From Chara braunii (taxonomy: Eukaryota; Streptophyta; Charophyceae; Charales; Characeae): a stretch of 39,094 bases of DNA. The DNA is taken from the NCBI GenBank assembly GCA_003427395.1, contig BFEA01000146.1, positions 1,948,632-1,987,725 on the forward strand, in the 5' to 3' direction. Made by a program: the position numbers and the translations under genes. The notes under the pieces are model-generated. The model did no database searches. It was not told the DNA's origin and saw nothing but the letters and a program-made list of their open reading frames with translations. Positions 30,240 to 38,927 of this stretch are shown piece by piece. How positions within the stretch are numbered: position 1 is the stretch's first letter; the number at the start of each line of letters is the position of its first letter.

Positions 30240-33200
30240 TAGTGCATTGAAGGTAAGCAAGGGTCATCGGCTTTAAAACAGGGGGAGGGAAGGGGGGGAA
30301 GAGAGAAGAACAACCAAGCAAATGAGGCCAAGCAGCAAGGCAAAAGGTGTCAAGGCAGAAAACACCCAAAAAAAGCATGCAAAACCCACACAAGCAAAAA
30401 AGTAAAGAAAAAAAGTGCAAGTACCAAAAAAACACAAGAAGGACCAAAAAAAATAAAACTGATGATGATAAGCTTGTTCCGATGAGCTTGCACCGACTCA
30501 TCAGGAGGCTGAACCCTGAACCATCTGCGGAGTCCCCATATTGGTGCTTTGAGCCATGGATTCCTTCAACCCATGTTGAAAGTGGACAGCCTGCAGGAGA
30601 ACACCACAAGCAGAACAGAGCAGCAAAGGCAACAATTCAGCAACCCCCCAGGCAACACTGACAGGGCAGCCCAGCTACACAACGCCAAAGCTAACTGCAT
30701 GGAATAACAGCGCAAGCGGACAAGCAGCAAGGCAACAGCACAGCGAAGGACAAGGCAGCGCTGCAAAAGTGGCCAAAACTAGACTGCTTACAAGCAAAAC
30801 GCACGGGAAGACAAGGCACGTGGATGGACAGCAAATCGGCAAGGCATTGAGGCACAGAGCAACACTCTTAAGGCAACCAAACTACATGGAAAACAGACAA
30901 ACTGCAGGGAGAGGCATGGCAAGCGGGTGGGCAGCAAGGCACCAGAGGAGCGCAGACAAGGCAGTCCACGCATCCAACGCAGACCAAACTGAATGCATCA
31001 CCTACTCACACCACAAGTCAAACCTGGAAGACTGTTGGTTCCTACCACCTGCTGAGCCAGGGAGCCCCTCTGATGGACATCTTTCATCAGCCATGAAACT
31101 TCACCCACAGACATCCTGAACTGAGAAGGCCCCCTAGTAGTGTTACAGGCACTCCAAACAACCTGCCACGGACTATTTAAACACCCTGACACAAAGAAAG
31201 TACGTAGGAAAAAAGACATACATAAAACTGATTGTGTATGTGTTTGGATGTGTATGTCTGTGCACGTGTCTGACACTGTCTATCCACTTGTAAAAGCTCT
31301 TTTTTGAAAGTGATTGTGTGTGTGTGTTCAGCATCCCCAAACTCTCTTTCTCATTCCATCCACAAACCAGCACAAACCATCCATAAACAAAAGAAGTATA
31401 GATGAGCAATATAAGAGAAGGTGCAAGGTTCCCCACGTTTGTCTGGTTAAGCGGGAAGTGCCCACACACACGTCCTGCACAAATATGTACAGTTTTTTCA
31501 ATCTTAAAAACAAACATAAATGGCAGAAGGCCACACACCTAACACAGAAGGCTCCACCAGCAAGAAAGCACCGACTAGATCCCACAGTAGTCCGAAAAAG
31601 ACTTAAAGAGTCATCCAAGCCGGCCCACAAGCACAGCAACATTGACACTCCTATTCCTCCCAAACGACCCACTCATGCCACCACTATCTCCATCACTCCA
31701 TGGCTAGACAGTCCCCATCTGCTATCTAGCCTCTGGAATGTATAGAGTACCATAATCCCAGAGACCACAAGATTTTCACGTGACACCAGGAGGGCTACTG
31801 CTTAAAACACCCTGGAAGTCCCCGTTTCTTCCATGTGCTCCAAAAGAGCAGCCCATACGAATGGCACCCACCGCAAACACTGTCTGAACCTCCTCGCCAA
31901 GATACTGTGGCCAGAACTCCAAGCATACATTCACAGAATCTCCACGCAACACCAGGAGCACTACTGCTTAAAACACCATGGAAGCGCCACCATCTTCCAT
32001 GTGCTCCAAAAGGGCAGCCCGTGGGAGTGACACCCACAACAAAGACTCTCTGAGCCTCCTCGTGAAGATTCCGTGACCATGACTCCAAACAAAGATTCAC
32101 GCCCAAAAAATTTGCGGCCACCCACAAACATGCCTTCATCAAGAGACAGCCCATGCTCTAAAGCAGGGCAAAGAATTAGGCCATGTATGAATAAAGAACA
32201 ACCAACCAACAAATTATCCAACCACAAAAACGAGAGTAGCTCACTAGTACGAGCTCTATCCCAGCCGCTCAAATCTTCCAAGACAGAGAGCTAGCAAGAC
32301 TGGAGTGTGTGTGTGTGGTGCTGTGTGTGTAGCTTCAGTACACAACAAGTGTACTCTGCCCGGCGACCCCCAAGGAGAGACCCATGCACTAGACAACTTG
32401 AAGACAATTCTCACATAACCCCATGGTGAACCAAACATTGACAGTTGAACAGTACAAACAATAAAGGACATAGGCTGGAGGGCACGGGGGCAAACAAACA
32501 GCACAAAACATCAAGGCACGAAAGACAGTGCAGCAAAAGACATAGGCTCCAGGGCATGGGGAACGTGGATGGGCAGACAAACAGTGCAAGGCAGCAAGGC
32601 ACACACTCGACTGGATGGCATGGGCTGGCAAACAGTTCAAGGCAACAACGCACACCTGGTCAAAGGCATAGGGTAGGCAGATGGGCAGGCGAACAGCATA
32701 AGGCAGCAGGGGAACGATGGCAAGTCAAACAACAACAAGACAAAAACACCAACCGAAAAAAATAAAAGCTGACGATAGATTGTTCCATCGGAGTTGCACC
32801 GACTCATCAGGAGGCTGAACCCTCGACAATCTATGGGAATCTCCATATTTGATGCTTTGGGTCATGCACCCTTTGACCCTTGTTGAAGGCAGACTGTCCC
32901 CAAGCGGAACATAGCAGCGGGCGGCGACCCTGTGGAGCACCAGGCAGCACAGTAGAGGCAACACAGCTGCATAACGCCAAAAATGACTGCAAGGAACGAC
33001 ATGGCACCCAGGACATGCAGCATGGCAACCGTGTAGTGAAGCACAAGGCAACACAAGCAAGGTAACCACACTGCAAAGGACGACAGGGCGAGCGGACCAG
33101 CAGCTCGGTAACCGTGGAGCAGAGCACAAGGCACCAACAACAAGGCAACCAACCTACAAGGCACACAAGTGACGAACACGGAAGGCACGGCCAGCAGATG

Positions 33201-33449
33201 GGCAGCAAGGCAGCAGGGCAGCAAAGCGCAAGGGAACACAGACAACATGGCCACACCACACAGCAAACACAGCAACTTGCAGAGAACCACATGCAAAGCA
33301 AGCGGGACAGGCAGCAAGGTGACGATGGAGTGCAGACGAGGCAGTCCACACATCCAACACAGAGCAAAGCAGCGCATGACCTACTCACATCACGATTATA
33401 CGCAGGGGGAGGACAGACAACAACAGGAAAACATACAAACATAAAACTA

Positions 33450-33450
<1 letters not shown>
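30240..33450. repeat. T-poor GGCA/GCAAGG-rich repeat region with a duplicated core
   Basis: Much of 30590-31000 and 32450-33400 is built from irregular AAGGCA, GGCAGC and GGCAAC words with strikingly little T on the plus strand. A core of roughly 170 bp occurs twice in the same orientation (30465-30610 and 32780-32910), sharing TTGCACCGACTCATCAGGAGGCTGAACCCT and TTGAAnGnnGnC-type endings. Each unit ends at ACATACATAAAACT followed by TG-rich sequence (31220 and 33440). ORFs here (Cys/Leu-rich on the minus strand) are products of the composition. Confidence 0.6.
31777..32105. repeat. 166-bp tandem duplication
   Basis: Two units (31777-31942, 31943-about 32105) sharing CACCAGGAGn, CTACTGCTTAAAACACC, CTTCCATGTGCTCCAAAAG and CCTCCTCG. 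On the minus strand both read in phase as LCLE.W, CLE, EE.Q.VF.VG and FGAHGR, then GVLSSS.PGV. So the units differ in ways that largely keep one reading frame. Confidence 0.75.

Positions 33451-33452
<2 letters not shown>

Positions 33453-33498
<46 letters not shown>
33453..33498. repeat. (TG)n microsatellite
   Basis: Over twenty TG units, then GCGTGTG variants; marks the end of the second duplicated unit. Confidence 0.95.
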
Positions 33499-33500
<2 letters not shown>

Positions 33501-34270
33501 GTGCGTGTACATGTATACGTGTGCACTTGTGACGAATCTAGTTCTCCTCTCCATACTTGGCTTCTTTCAGCCTAACCATGCTTTTCCGCCGTCCCCTTCT
33601 GCATGAGATTTCATGTCAGCATTTATATTGCATTGATTTTCTTTTCTTTCTGAGTGGAGGGAGGGGAACAGAGGGGGGAGTATGTGGAGAGTCTGCTTGT
33701 TTGGATTATGGTCACCAAGTGGGGGTTTCAAAGATGGTCTCACCAAGAATTGAAGCGACATTGCTTCCCCCGTCGGACTCCTCAGAGTGCATTTGGGCAT
33801 CTTGACCACCTCGGTGCATATCATGCACTGGGTGGCATGCACCTCGCAGGCACATTCTGACAAGGGACATTTTGTGTTTTAGAACTTCAAAGGGACAACT
33901 TCGTTATTCCCCTATGTGAAACCCATCTTTTCCTGCCTTTTAGCTTCCAGAAATATACGCATCCCATGCCTGGGCCCCATGGAATGCTTCGCTTGCTTTC
34001 TTCATTTTCCTTTTGTTTTTCTGACTGGTCTCGATACATTGTTAATCAGTGAGTGCAGAGGATGAAGTTCCTGGAGGTGAGATAAAGTACTGAACTATCT
34101 GAACTAGTCATGAATCCCTCTCTGATTTATATTTAATATTTATTGGCGTATGATTACCTTTCAGCCGGCCTCTCCACTGTCGCCTTATCTTTCCTTCTGA
34201 AAGGGTTTCACCCAGGTCGTGCAACAATTGCAGACACCGGGGCTTGATCCCCAGACTTTCCCCAACCTAG
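33499..34270. other. No gene recognised
   Basis: Acceptor-like sites (TTTTAG, CTTCCAG around 33950) occur, but what follows does not match the next part of a CNGC. Nothing else is supportable. Confidence 0.4.
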
Positions 34271-34444
34271 TGTACAGTACGTTTGTGTTGTTCGTTGACC
34301 CCGTGTGCCTTGAACCCACGACCTGTCCCCAAACCCGTGTATAAATGCCTTGAGTGTGAAGCGCGGGTCGTGTGGATTTGATCCGTAGGTCTATTGTTTA
34401 GAAGTCTTAGGGTTGTCTCTAGGTGTCCCGAAAAGGCAAGTTTA

Positions 34445-34470
34445 CAGTTGACCTTTTGAAAGGTCAACTG
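34445..34470. promoter_or_regulatory. Perfect 12-bp inverted repeat carrying two W-box cores
   Basis: CAGTTGACCTTT, two bases, AAAGGTCAACTG. Each arm holds TTGACC, the core bound by WRKY factors. Placed in the putative U3 region. More TTGAC cores lie at about 34295, 34527-34536 and 34590. Confidence 0.5.
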
Positions 34471-34716
34471 GCCATACGTCCTCCGAAAGGTCAGTAGGTC
34501 GTGGCTAGGTTAGGTTGCGAAGAGTCAACTTGACCGCTCGAAGTCAGTAGAAGCAGCCCGCCAAATCTCTGAAAGGTCCAGAGTCCCAAGTCAACCTCGA
34601 AGGGGCACATGAAAAGGCAGTCCCAGTCCAGTCCGTTTTGCAGCAAGTACCAGAGTGGGACTGCACATCTTGAGGGCCTGGGACATCGGGCAGGCCCAGA
34701 CCACCAAACGAAACAG

Positions 34717-34726
34717 TATAAATAAA
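34717..34726 (+). promoter_or_regulatory. TATA box of the LTR
   Basis: TATAAATAAA, a consensus plant TATA box, about 500 bp before the primer-binding site; transcription would start near 34745-34755. A weaker TATAAAT is at 34340. Confidence 0.6.
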
Positions 34727-34841
34727 GAGGCAGCGATCAGTCATGGACTCATTCTGAGACAGACTACGCGGAAGCGCTGCTTGAGTGACTTGTGCGTTGA
34801 GTCACAGGTGGTCAGCAGGAGAGCCCGGGTTGAAGAGGGCA

Positions 34842-34890
34842 AGCGGCCATAGCCGCTAGAAGGAGGAAGACAACGGCGGCCATAGCCGCC
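34842..34890 (+). promoter_or_regulatory. Two CATA-loop stem-loops in the LTR
   Basis: AGCGGC-CATA-GCCGCT (34842-34857) and GGCGGC-CATA-GCCGCC (34875-34890). Both are perfect 6-bp stems with the same tetraloop, in the predicted R/U5 RNA. A third with a different stem is at 26885-26900. Confidence 0.55.
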
Positions 34891-35224
34891 CGTGTGTAGA
34901 AGATAGGAGATAGAAGATAGTGTGTGTGAGTGCAGACATTCAGGGTAGATCCAAGTGCTGTGTGCATACGTGTGTGTGAGTGTCTGATGGTGGATACAAT
35001 GTTTGGGTGGGAATTTCAGACTGGTGCTCAGACGCCACAGCCGCAAGATGTGACAAGTTGTCTTGAGCCGAGTTCCTGGCCGAAGGCCATATCCCTGAGT
35101 TTTCTGTGTGGGCGCACTGCGCCATCTCAAGCTTGTTGCTGATTCTGCTTTGAGGAAGTTGTTTTGCCATTGGCATCTGCATGAATGCATGCCGGACGTG
35201 AAATCGAGACGAGTCTGAATACAG

Positions 35225-35236
35225 TGGTATCAGAGC
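35225..35236 (+). promoter_or_regulatory. Primer-binding site for initiator Met-tRNA
   Basis: TGGTATCAGAGC, exactly complementary to the 3' end of plant initiator tRNA-Met including CCA, and the classic PBS of plant LTR elements. It lies one base after the LTR end. Confidence 0.85.
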
Positions 35237-35359
35237 TGGTTCCTGTTGTCTGCACAACCATAGCGGAGGACGGGAGAGAAGACAAGTGACGAAGAAGAAG
35301 GTGAGTGAAGAAGAAGCGGGCGAAGTGGACAAAGAGAGAGGAAGCCACCATAGCCGGGT

Positions 35360-35416
35360 GGTCAAAGGATTGACCAGAGTGTTGACCGGTACAGTTGACC
35401 AAGTTGACCGTTGACC
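35360..35416 (+). promoter_or_regulatory. Cluster of W-box cores in the leader
   Basis: TTGACC occurs at 35370, 35382, 35395, 35404 and 35411, plus GGTCAA at 35360: six cores in 57 bp, downstream of the primer-binding site. WRKY binding is an inference from the core sequence alone. Confidence 0.45.
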
Positions 35417-36151
35417 AAGCTTGGAGTGCGGAGCGAGGAGCAGTCTAATCTCTTCAAGCCTTAGCCTTGTCCTTTTTTGCTCACTCACCTTGATACTTGC
35501 TGCAGTCGAGTCTGTCTTGCAGGTTGGATGTCATCTCTTTCTGCGTTATGTCACTCTTGTCCAGGTTGTTGTAGGTTTCATGTATGCGGTCGGATAGAGG
35601 CTGAGGGGCCGACGTCTGCACGGGACTTAGTAGGAGTGAGGTGTATCTGACGCTGGACGACCTGGGGAAAAGCCCCCAAAGACCGGTACGGACCGACAGA
35701 CCGCTCTGAGTGGTACACTATACCTGAACTCCGAGCTGCAGGTCGCGCATCGAGTCTGTCTAAGCCTTGATAGAACTCTGGCTATGATCCTCGTCCTGTC
35801 TGCGACGTTAAATATTTCTTAGGGAGTTATGGGGGATCTCCCTAAATGCCTCCTGATCAGCCGGTAGTTTTGTAGTGACAAACTAGACGGTAGTAATAGT
35901 ATGGCATCAAGTAGTTGACAGAGGGACAATTGGAAGCCAAAGCTAGGCGGGATCGAACTGTGGGTGCACATGCATCCGACGGTTATGGAAAGATTGGACT
36001 GTGGTTGCGAAAGTATATGACGACAGTGGTAGTCTGGTTAAGGTGGAAGAGAGAACCTCTATAGTCCTATAGTGCGGTCAGTGTCTAAGTTGTTAAGGGA
36101 TGGTCTAAGTGTTGAGGAGCGGAATCAGCTGTGATTGTGCCCCCGTCTGGC
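35417..36151. other. Long untranslated leader of the retrotransposon
   Basis: Between the primer-binding site and the first ORF, about 900 bp in total from 35237, without a long frame. Contains AGGGAG...CTCCCT (35820-35842), another possible stem. Confidence 0.4.
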
Positions 36152-36610
36152 ATGGATGACTACCCAAAGTTCGCCTTCATCATGGGCCTCTCCCTTTGGG
36201 GGCCCTTGATCCATTTCCTCTTCCCATTGGGGTTCTGGAGGACCATTCGTTGTACCCAGTCTGGACTCCAGACCCATCCATATATTAAAGAACAAGAGGA
36301 GAAGGCTGCCGCAATTCTCCGGGAGCAGAAGGAGAGAAAGGAGAAGAAAGCTTTGGAGAAACAAGCCAAGAAGCTGGTCTTGCTGGAAGGAGAAGCGGCC
36401 AAGAAGAAAAAGATGGAGGAGGAGATGGAGGCGTGGAAGAAGGAACAGGAGGCAAAGTTGGTCAAAGAATTGGCCGAAGAAGAAGAAGAGGAGGAAGAAA
36501 GCGAAGAAGAGGGGACCCCGCTGCAGAGAGGAAAAGAGAAGCAAGCAGTAAGGGGCCTAGAAGAAAAGGAGGAGGAAAAAGGAGAAACTAGTACAAGCCT
36601 AGGGAGATGA
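36152..36610 (+). CDS. Retrotransposon ORF 1: hydrophobic start, coiled coil and acidic tail
   Basis: ATG at 36152 (the open frame extends further to a GTG, but ATG fits). About 152 residues: DDYPKFAFIMGLSLWGPLIH is hydrophobic and Trp-containing. Then comes a long Lys/Glu/Ala helix with heptad-like spacing (EQEEKAAAILREQKERKEKK and on), then EEEEEEEESEEE. It lies where the N-terminal part of Gag belongs. It stops at TGA 36608-36610, overlapping the next ATG. A membrane association or multimerisation role is only an inference from composition. Confidence 0.5.
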   Translation: MDDYPKFAFIMGLSLWGPLIHFLFPLGFWRTIRCTQSGLQTHPYIKEQEEKAAAILREQKERKEKKALEKQAKKLVLLEGEAAKKKKMEEEMEAWKKEQEAKLVKELAEEEEEEEESEEEGTPLQRGKEKQAVRGLEEKEEEKGETSTSLGR

Positions 36611-37170
36611 TGATTCATCTCATCAACGAGATGCGGACCGCAATCGGTAAGACACGTAAGTTTTGTACCGGTGCGATCGTGGGTGTCAAGATGGCAGTCC
36701 CCAAGGAAGAAGAGCCACAACCCCACAGAGAGAGAGTCAAAGTTAGCGTCCTAGAGTCCTACAGTGGTAAAAGGGGTGAGGACTTTGACAATTGGGAGGC
36801 TAGCATTAAATTGTATCTGTGTTTACAGAACGTGCCTCCCGACGACCATGCCCTAATAGCCTTTCAGGCTTTGAGTGCCGAAGCGACTAGTTTCGCAAGG
36901 TCTCTCGCACGAGCCGCCCGTTGTGAAAATGACATGGTCGCCTATTCTGGCATTACTAACCTTAGTGATTTTCTCGCTGCAGTGCGAGAACGCTTTGCAG
37001 ATGTCACTAGAGGATTGAAGGCGTCCAACAAACTCCAAATGATCAATACTTGGCCTTGGAAGAGTGTTCACACACTAAAAGCCGATATGGACAAACTCAT
37101 TGTTGTGCCTGGCCATTACCCGAGCAATTGCAAGGGCATTTCTTCAACAAGAGGCAGCAGCCTGGAATGA
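36607..37170 (+). CDS. Retrotransposon gag (capsid), frameshifted
   Basis: Starts ATGATG, overlapping the stop of ORF 1. Gag sense is clear in VLESYSGKRGEDFDNWEASI, LYLCLQNVPPDDHALIAFQA, LSAEATSFARSLARAA and LSDFLAAVRERFAD. Around 37090 sense shifts to the frame 37050-37433 (LPEQLQGHFFNKRQQPGMTY), continuing gag. Capsid proteins of this type package the element RNA in a cytoplasmic particle. The frameshift means this copy cannot make a whole Gag. Confidence 0.65.
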   Translation: MMIHLINEMRTAIGKTRKFCTGAIVGVKMAVPKEEEPQPHRERVKVSVLESYSGKRGEDFDNWEASIKLYLCLQNVPPDDHALIAFQALSAEATSFARSLARAARCENDMVAYSGITNLSDFLAAVRERFADVTRGLKASNKLQMINTWPWKSVHTLKADMDKLIVVPGHYPSNCKGISSTRGSSLE

Positions 37171-37374
37171 CCTACGATCTCCTTAGTAGGGAAGTTGTTG
37201 CCTTCGCCGCCCAGTCCATGCCAATTCCCACTTTTTGGCATAAGGACTTAGCTGAAGGGAAAAAGTGGAAGGGTCGCACCATCTCTGGCCAAGTGAAGGG
37301 CAAAGGCAGTCTAATGCTAACCATGGAGGAAGGTGGTGCAGAGGAAGTCCCCTATACAAAATTAAAATGGGGAC

Positions 37375-37794
37375 TTGAGGAGAAGACAGCAGTGCAGAGA
37401 GGGGGAATTCATACGCCATTGTCGCGGTCGTAGGAAGGCCACAAGGAGAAGGACGAGGTCGTGGCAGAAGTGGCCAGGCCTCAGGTGGTCGAGGGCAAGG
37501 CGGCCAAGGGGTTGGCGGCAACAGAGACCCCCAAGTGGCAGAAGGGGTCAAGGTCCCCCGTTTAACTGCCCTAGCTCAAGTCGGTCACCTCCCAAAAGGG
37601 GTGAATGGCACCCAAGACGGCCTGAAGGCAGGCCCTGGGAAACCCTAGGCCTAGAGCGTAATATTTGGCAGGACCGCATGGAGAAGTTCCAATGCGTATT
37701 GTGTGGAGACCCCGGGCACATTCTCAAATTCTGCCCGAAGTACAAACGGCCTAATCGTGCTGCATCTAGGGTAGAAGAAGGCAACCGTCGGTAG
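37375..37794 (+). CDS. Retrotransposon nucleocapsid with CCHC zinc knuckle
   Basis: Arg/Gly/Pro-rich sequence followed by FQCVLCGDPGHILKFCPKYK, a perfect C-x2-C-x4-H-x4-C knuckle that binds RNA in Gag proteins. In contrast to the minus-strand element, all four ligands are intact here. Ends at TAG 37792-37794. Confidence 0.75.
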   Translation: MRRRQQCREGEFIRHCRGRRKATRRRTRSWQKWPGLRWSRARRPRGWRQQRPPSGRRGQGPPFNCPSSSRSPPKRGEWHPRRPEGRPWETLGLERNIWQDRMEKFQCVLCGDPGHILKFCPKYKRPNRAASRVEEGNRR

Positions 37795-37824
37795 AGGTGG
37801 CAACTACCCCTACCCCAGGAGCAC

Positions 37825-38505
37825 GTGGAGATAAGCGCTCGCGAAGTAGAAACTCCCACTCCACGTGTATTCATGGTAGATGTTGCTGGCCATCACCTAC
37901 CTAGTTGCCCAAAGACTACTTGTGTTAGACTTTGTCTAGGTGCTTCCCTCAGAGGCTTGGCTGAAGAGCTCAAAGAGAGGTGGCCAGCCTGGGCCAAAAT
38001 AAAGAAGAATGAGAAGGGCCAACTATTGTTAGCGGATGTAGAGATCTTTAGATCTAGGGTAGGGCCTAGTGGGGCCACTAGAAGTTACATCAATAGAAAG
38101 GTGCTGAAGAAGTTGAGGCTAAGCCTCAAAGTCCAAAAATTGAAAGAGCCTGTAGTCAGTATCCTCGCAGATAACCGCACGATGCGGATCGGGGAGTACG
38201 TCGAGGAGGTCAAGGCGTTCGCCTAAAAGGAGAGGGAAAGGTAGAAAAGGTTCTCCATTCCCTAACACTCCTCGTAGTATATAACCTCCCTTTTGATACA
38301 GTACTTGGTACTGATTGGGGACAGGCCGTCGAAGCCACTTTGCACTTCCGAGAGTACGAGTGCAAGATCCCTAGCCCCTCAAGTGGGATTAAGAAAGCCC
38401 GCCTGTTTCATGAGTCAGGAGTTGACAACTCCTTAGCACATTGCTGTCTTAGTGCTCCTGCCTTCACTAGATTCATAAAGAAGTAGCAACTCGAAAAATT
38501 GGTCT
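37825..38505 (+). pseudogene. Retrotransposon aspartic protease, active site changed
   Basis: The frame 37825-38226 contains VGPSGATRSYIN, where the normal element has D-S-G-A; the catalytic Asp is Pro here. After the stop at 38226 and a frame change, about 38230-38505 reads YNLPFDTVLGTDWGQAVEA, with the downstream L-G-x-D-W hallmark. Protease activity, needed to cut the polyprotein, must be absent. Confidence 0.7.
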
Positions 38506-38575
38506 TTGTAGTTTATGTAAAGCTAGCATTTGACCAGCCAAAAGAGGAAGATAAGGTCCATCGGACTATTGTGAT

Positions 38576-38927
38576 TTGCTCAAGGAGTATGCGGACATAG
38601 TTGAAGCACCCTCTAGGGTAGTACCAAGGGCTATTCAGCACCGCATAGAGATAGAGCCTGGCAATAAGACACCTAAGGGAGCAGTCTACAAAATGTCTCC
38701 CAAGGAATTAGAGGAGCTACGCAAACAGTTAGACGAGCTCCTAGAGAAAGGATGGATTAGACCCAGTTCATCTCCTTTTGGCGCACTTGTTTTGTTCGGC
38801 CCCAAGAAAGAGGGAGAACATGTATAGACTACAGGAGTCTGAATGCAATTACCGTCAAGAATGCAAAACCATTGTCCCACATAGACGATCTATTAGATGG
38901 GGTGCGAGACTGCAAGTATTTTATCCC
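38576..38927 (+). pseudogene. Retrotransposon RT N-terminus, truncated
   Basis: YADIVEAPSRV, KGAVYKMSPKELEELRKQLD and KGWIRPSSSPFGALVLF are the conserved start of Ty3/gypsy RT. At 38820 sense moves one frame to TCIDYRSLNAITVKNAKPL and IDDLLDGVRDCKYF, then ends at about 38927 where the catalytic FxKxDLxxGYHQ block should follow. Everything downstream is missing in this window. Confidence 0.8.

Larger units (their letters stand above)
34271..35223 (+). mobile_element. 5' LTR of a second LTR retrotransposon
   Basis: The 3' edge is set by the primer-binding site at 35225; the LTR ends ...ATACA. The 5' edge is uncertain: TGTACAGTACG at 34271 is a candidate. Inside are a TATA box TATAAATAAA (34717-34726), a perfect inverted repeat at 34445-34470, and two perfect CATA-loop hairpins at 34842-34857 and 34875-34890 just downstream of the expected transcription start. 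The partner 3' LTR would lie beyond the window. Confidence 0.6.

Noticed and set aside
32831-33526. 231-residue Cys/Leu-rich ORF on the minus strand
   Set aside because: Arises from the TG microsatellite (His-Thr start) and the GGCA-rich composition; no domain.
33860-34020. Next exon of the CNGC gene
   Set aside because: Acceptor-like sites exist, but the following translations lack the expected pore-helix sequence.
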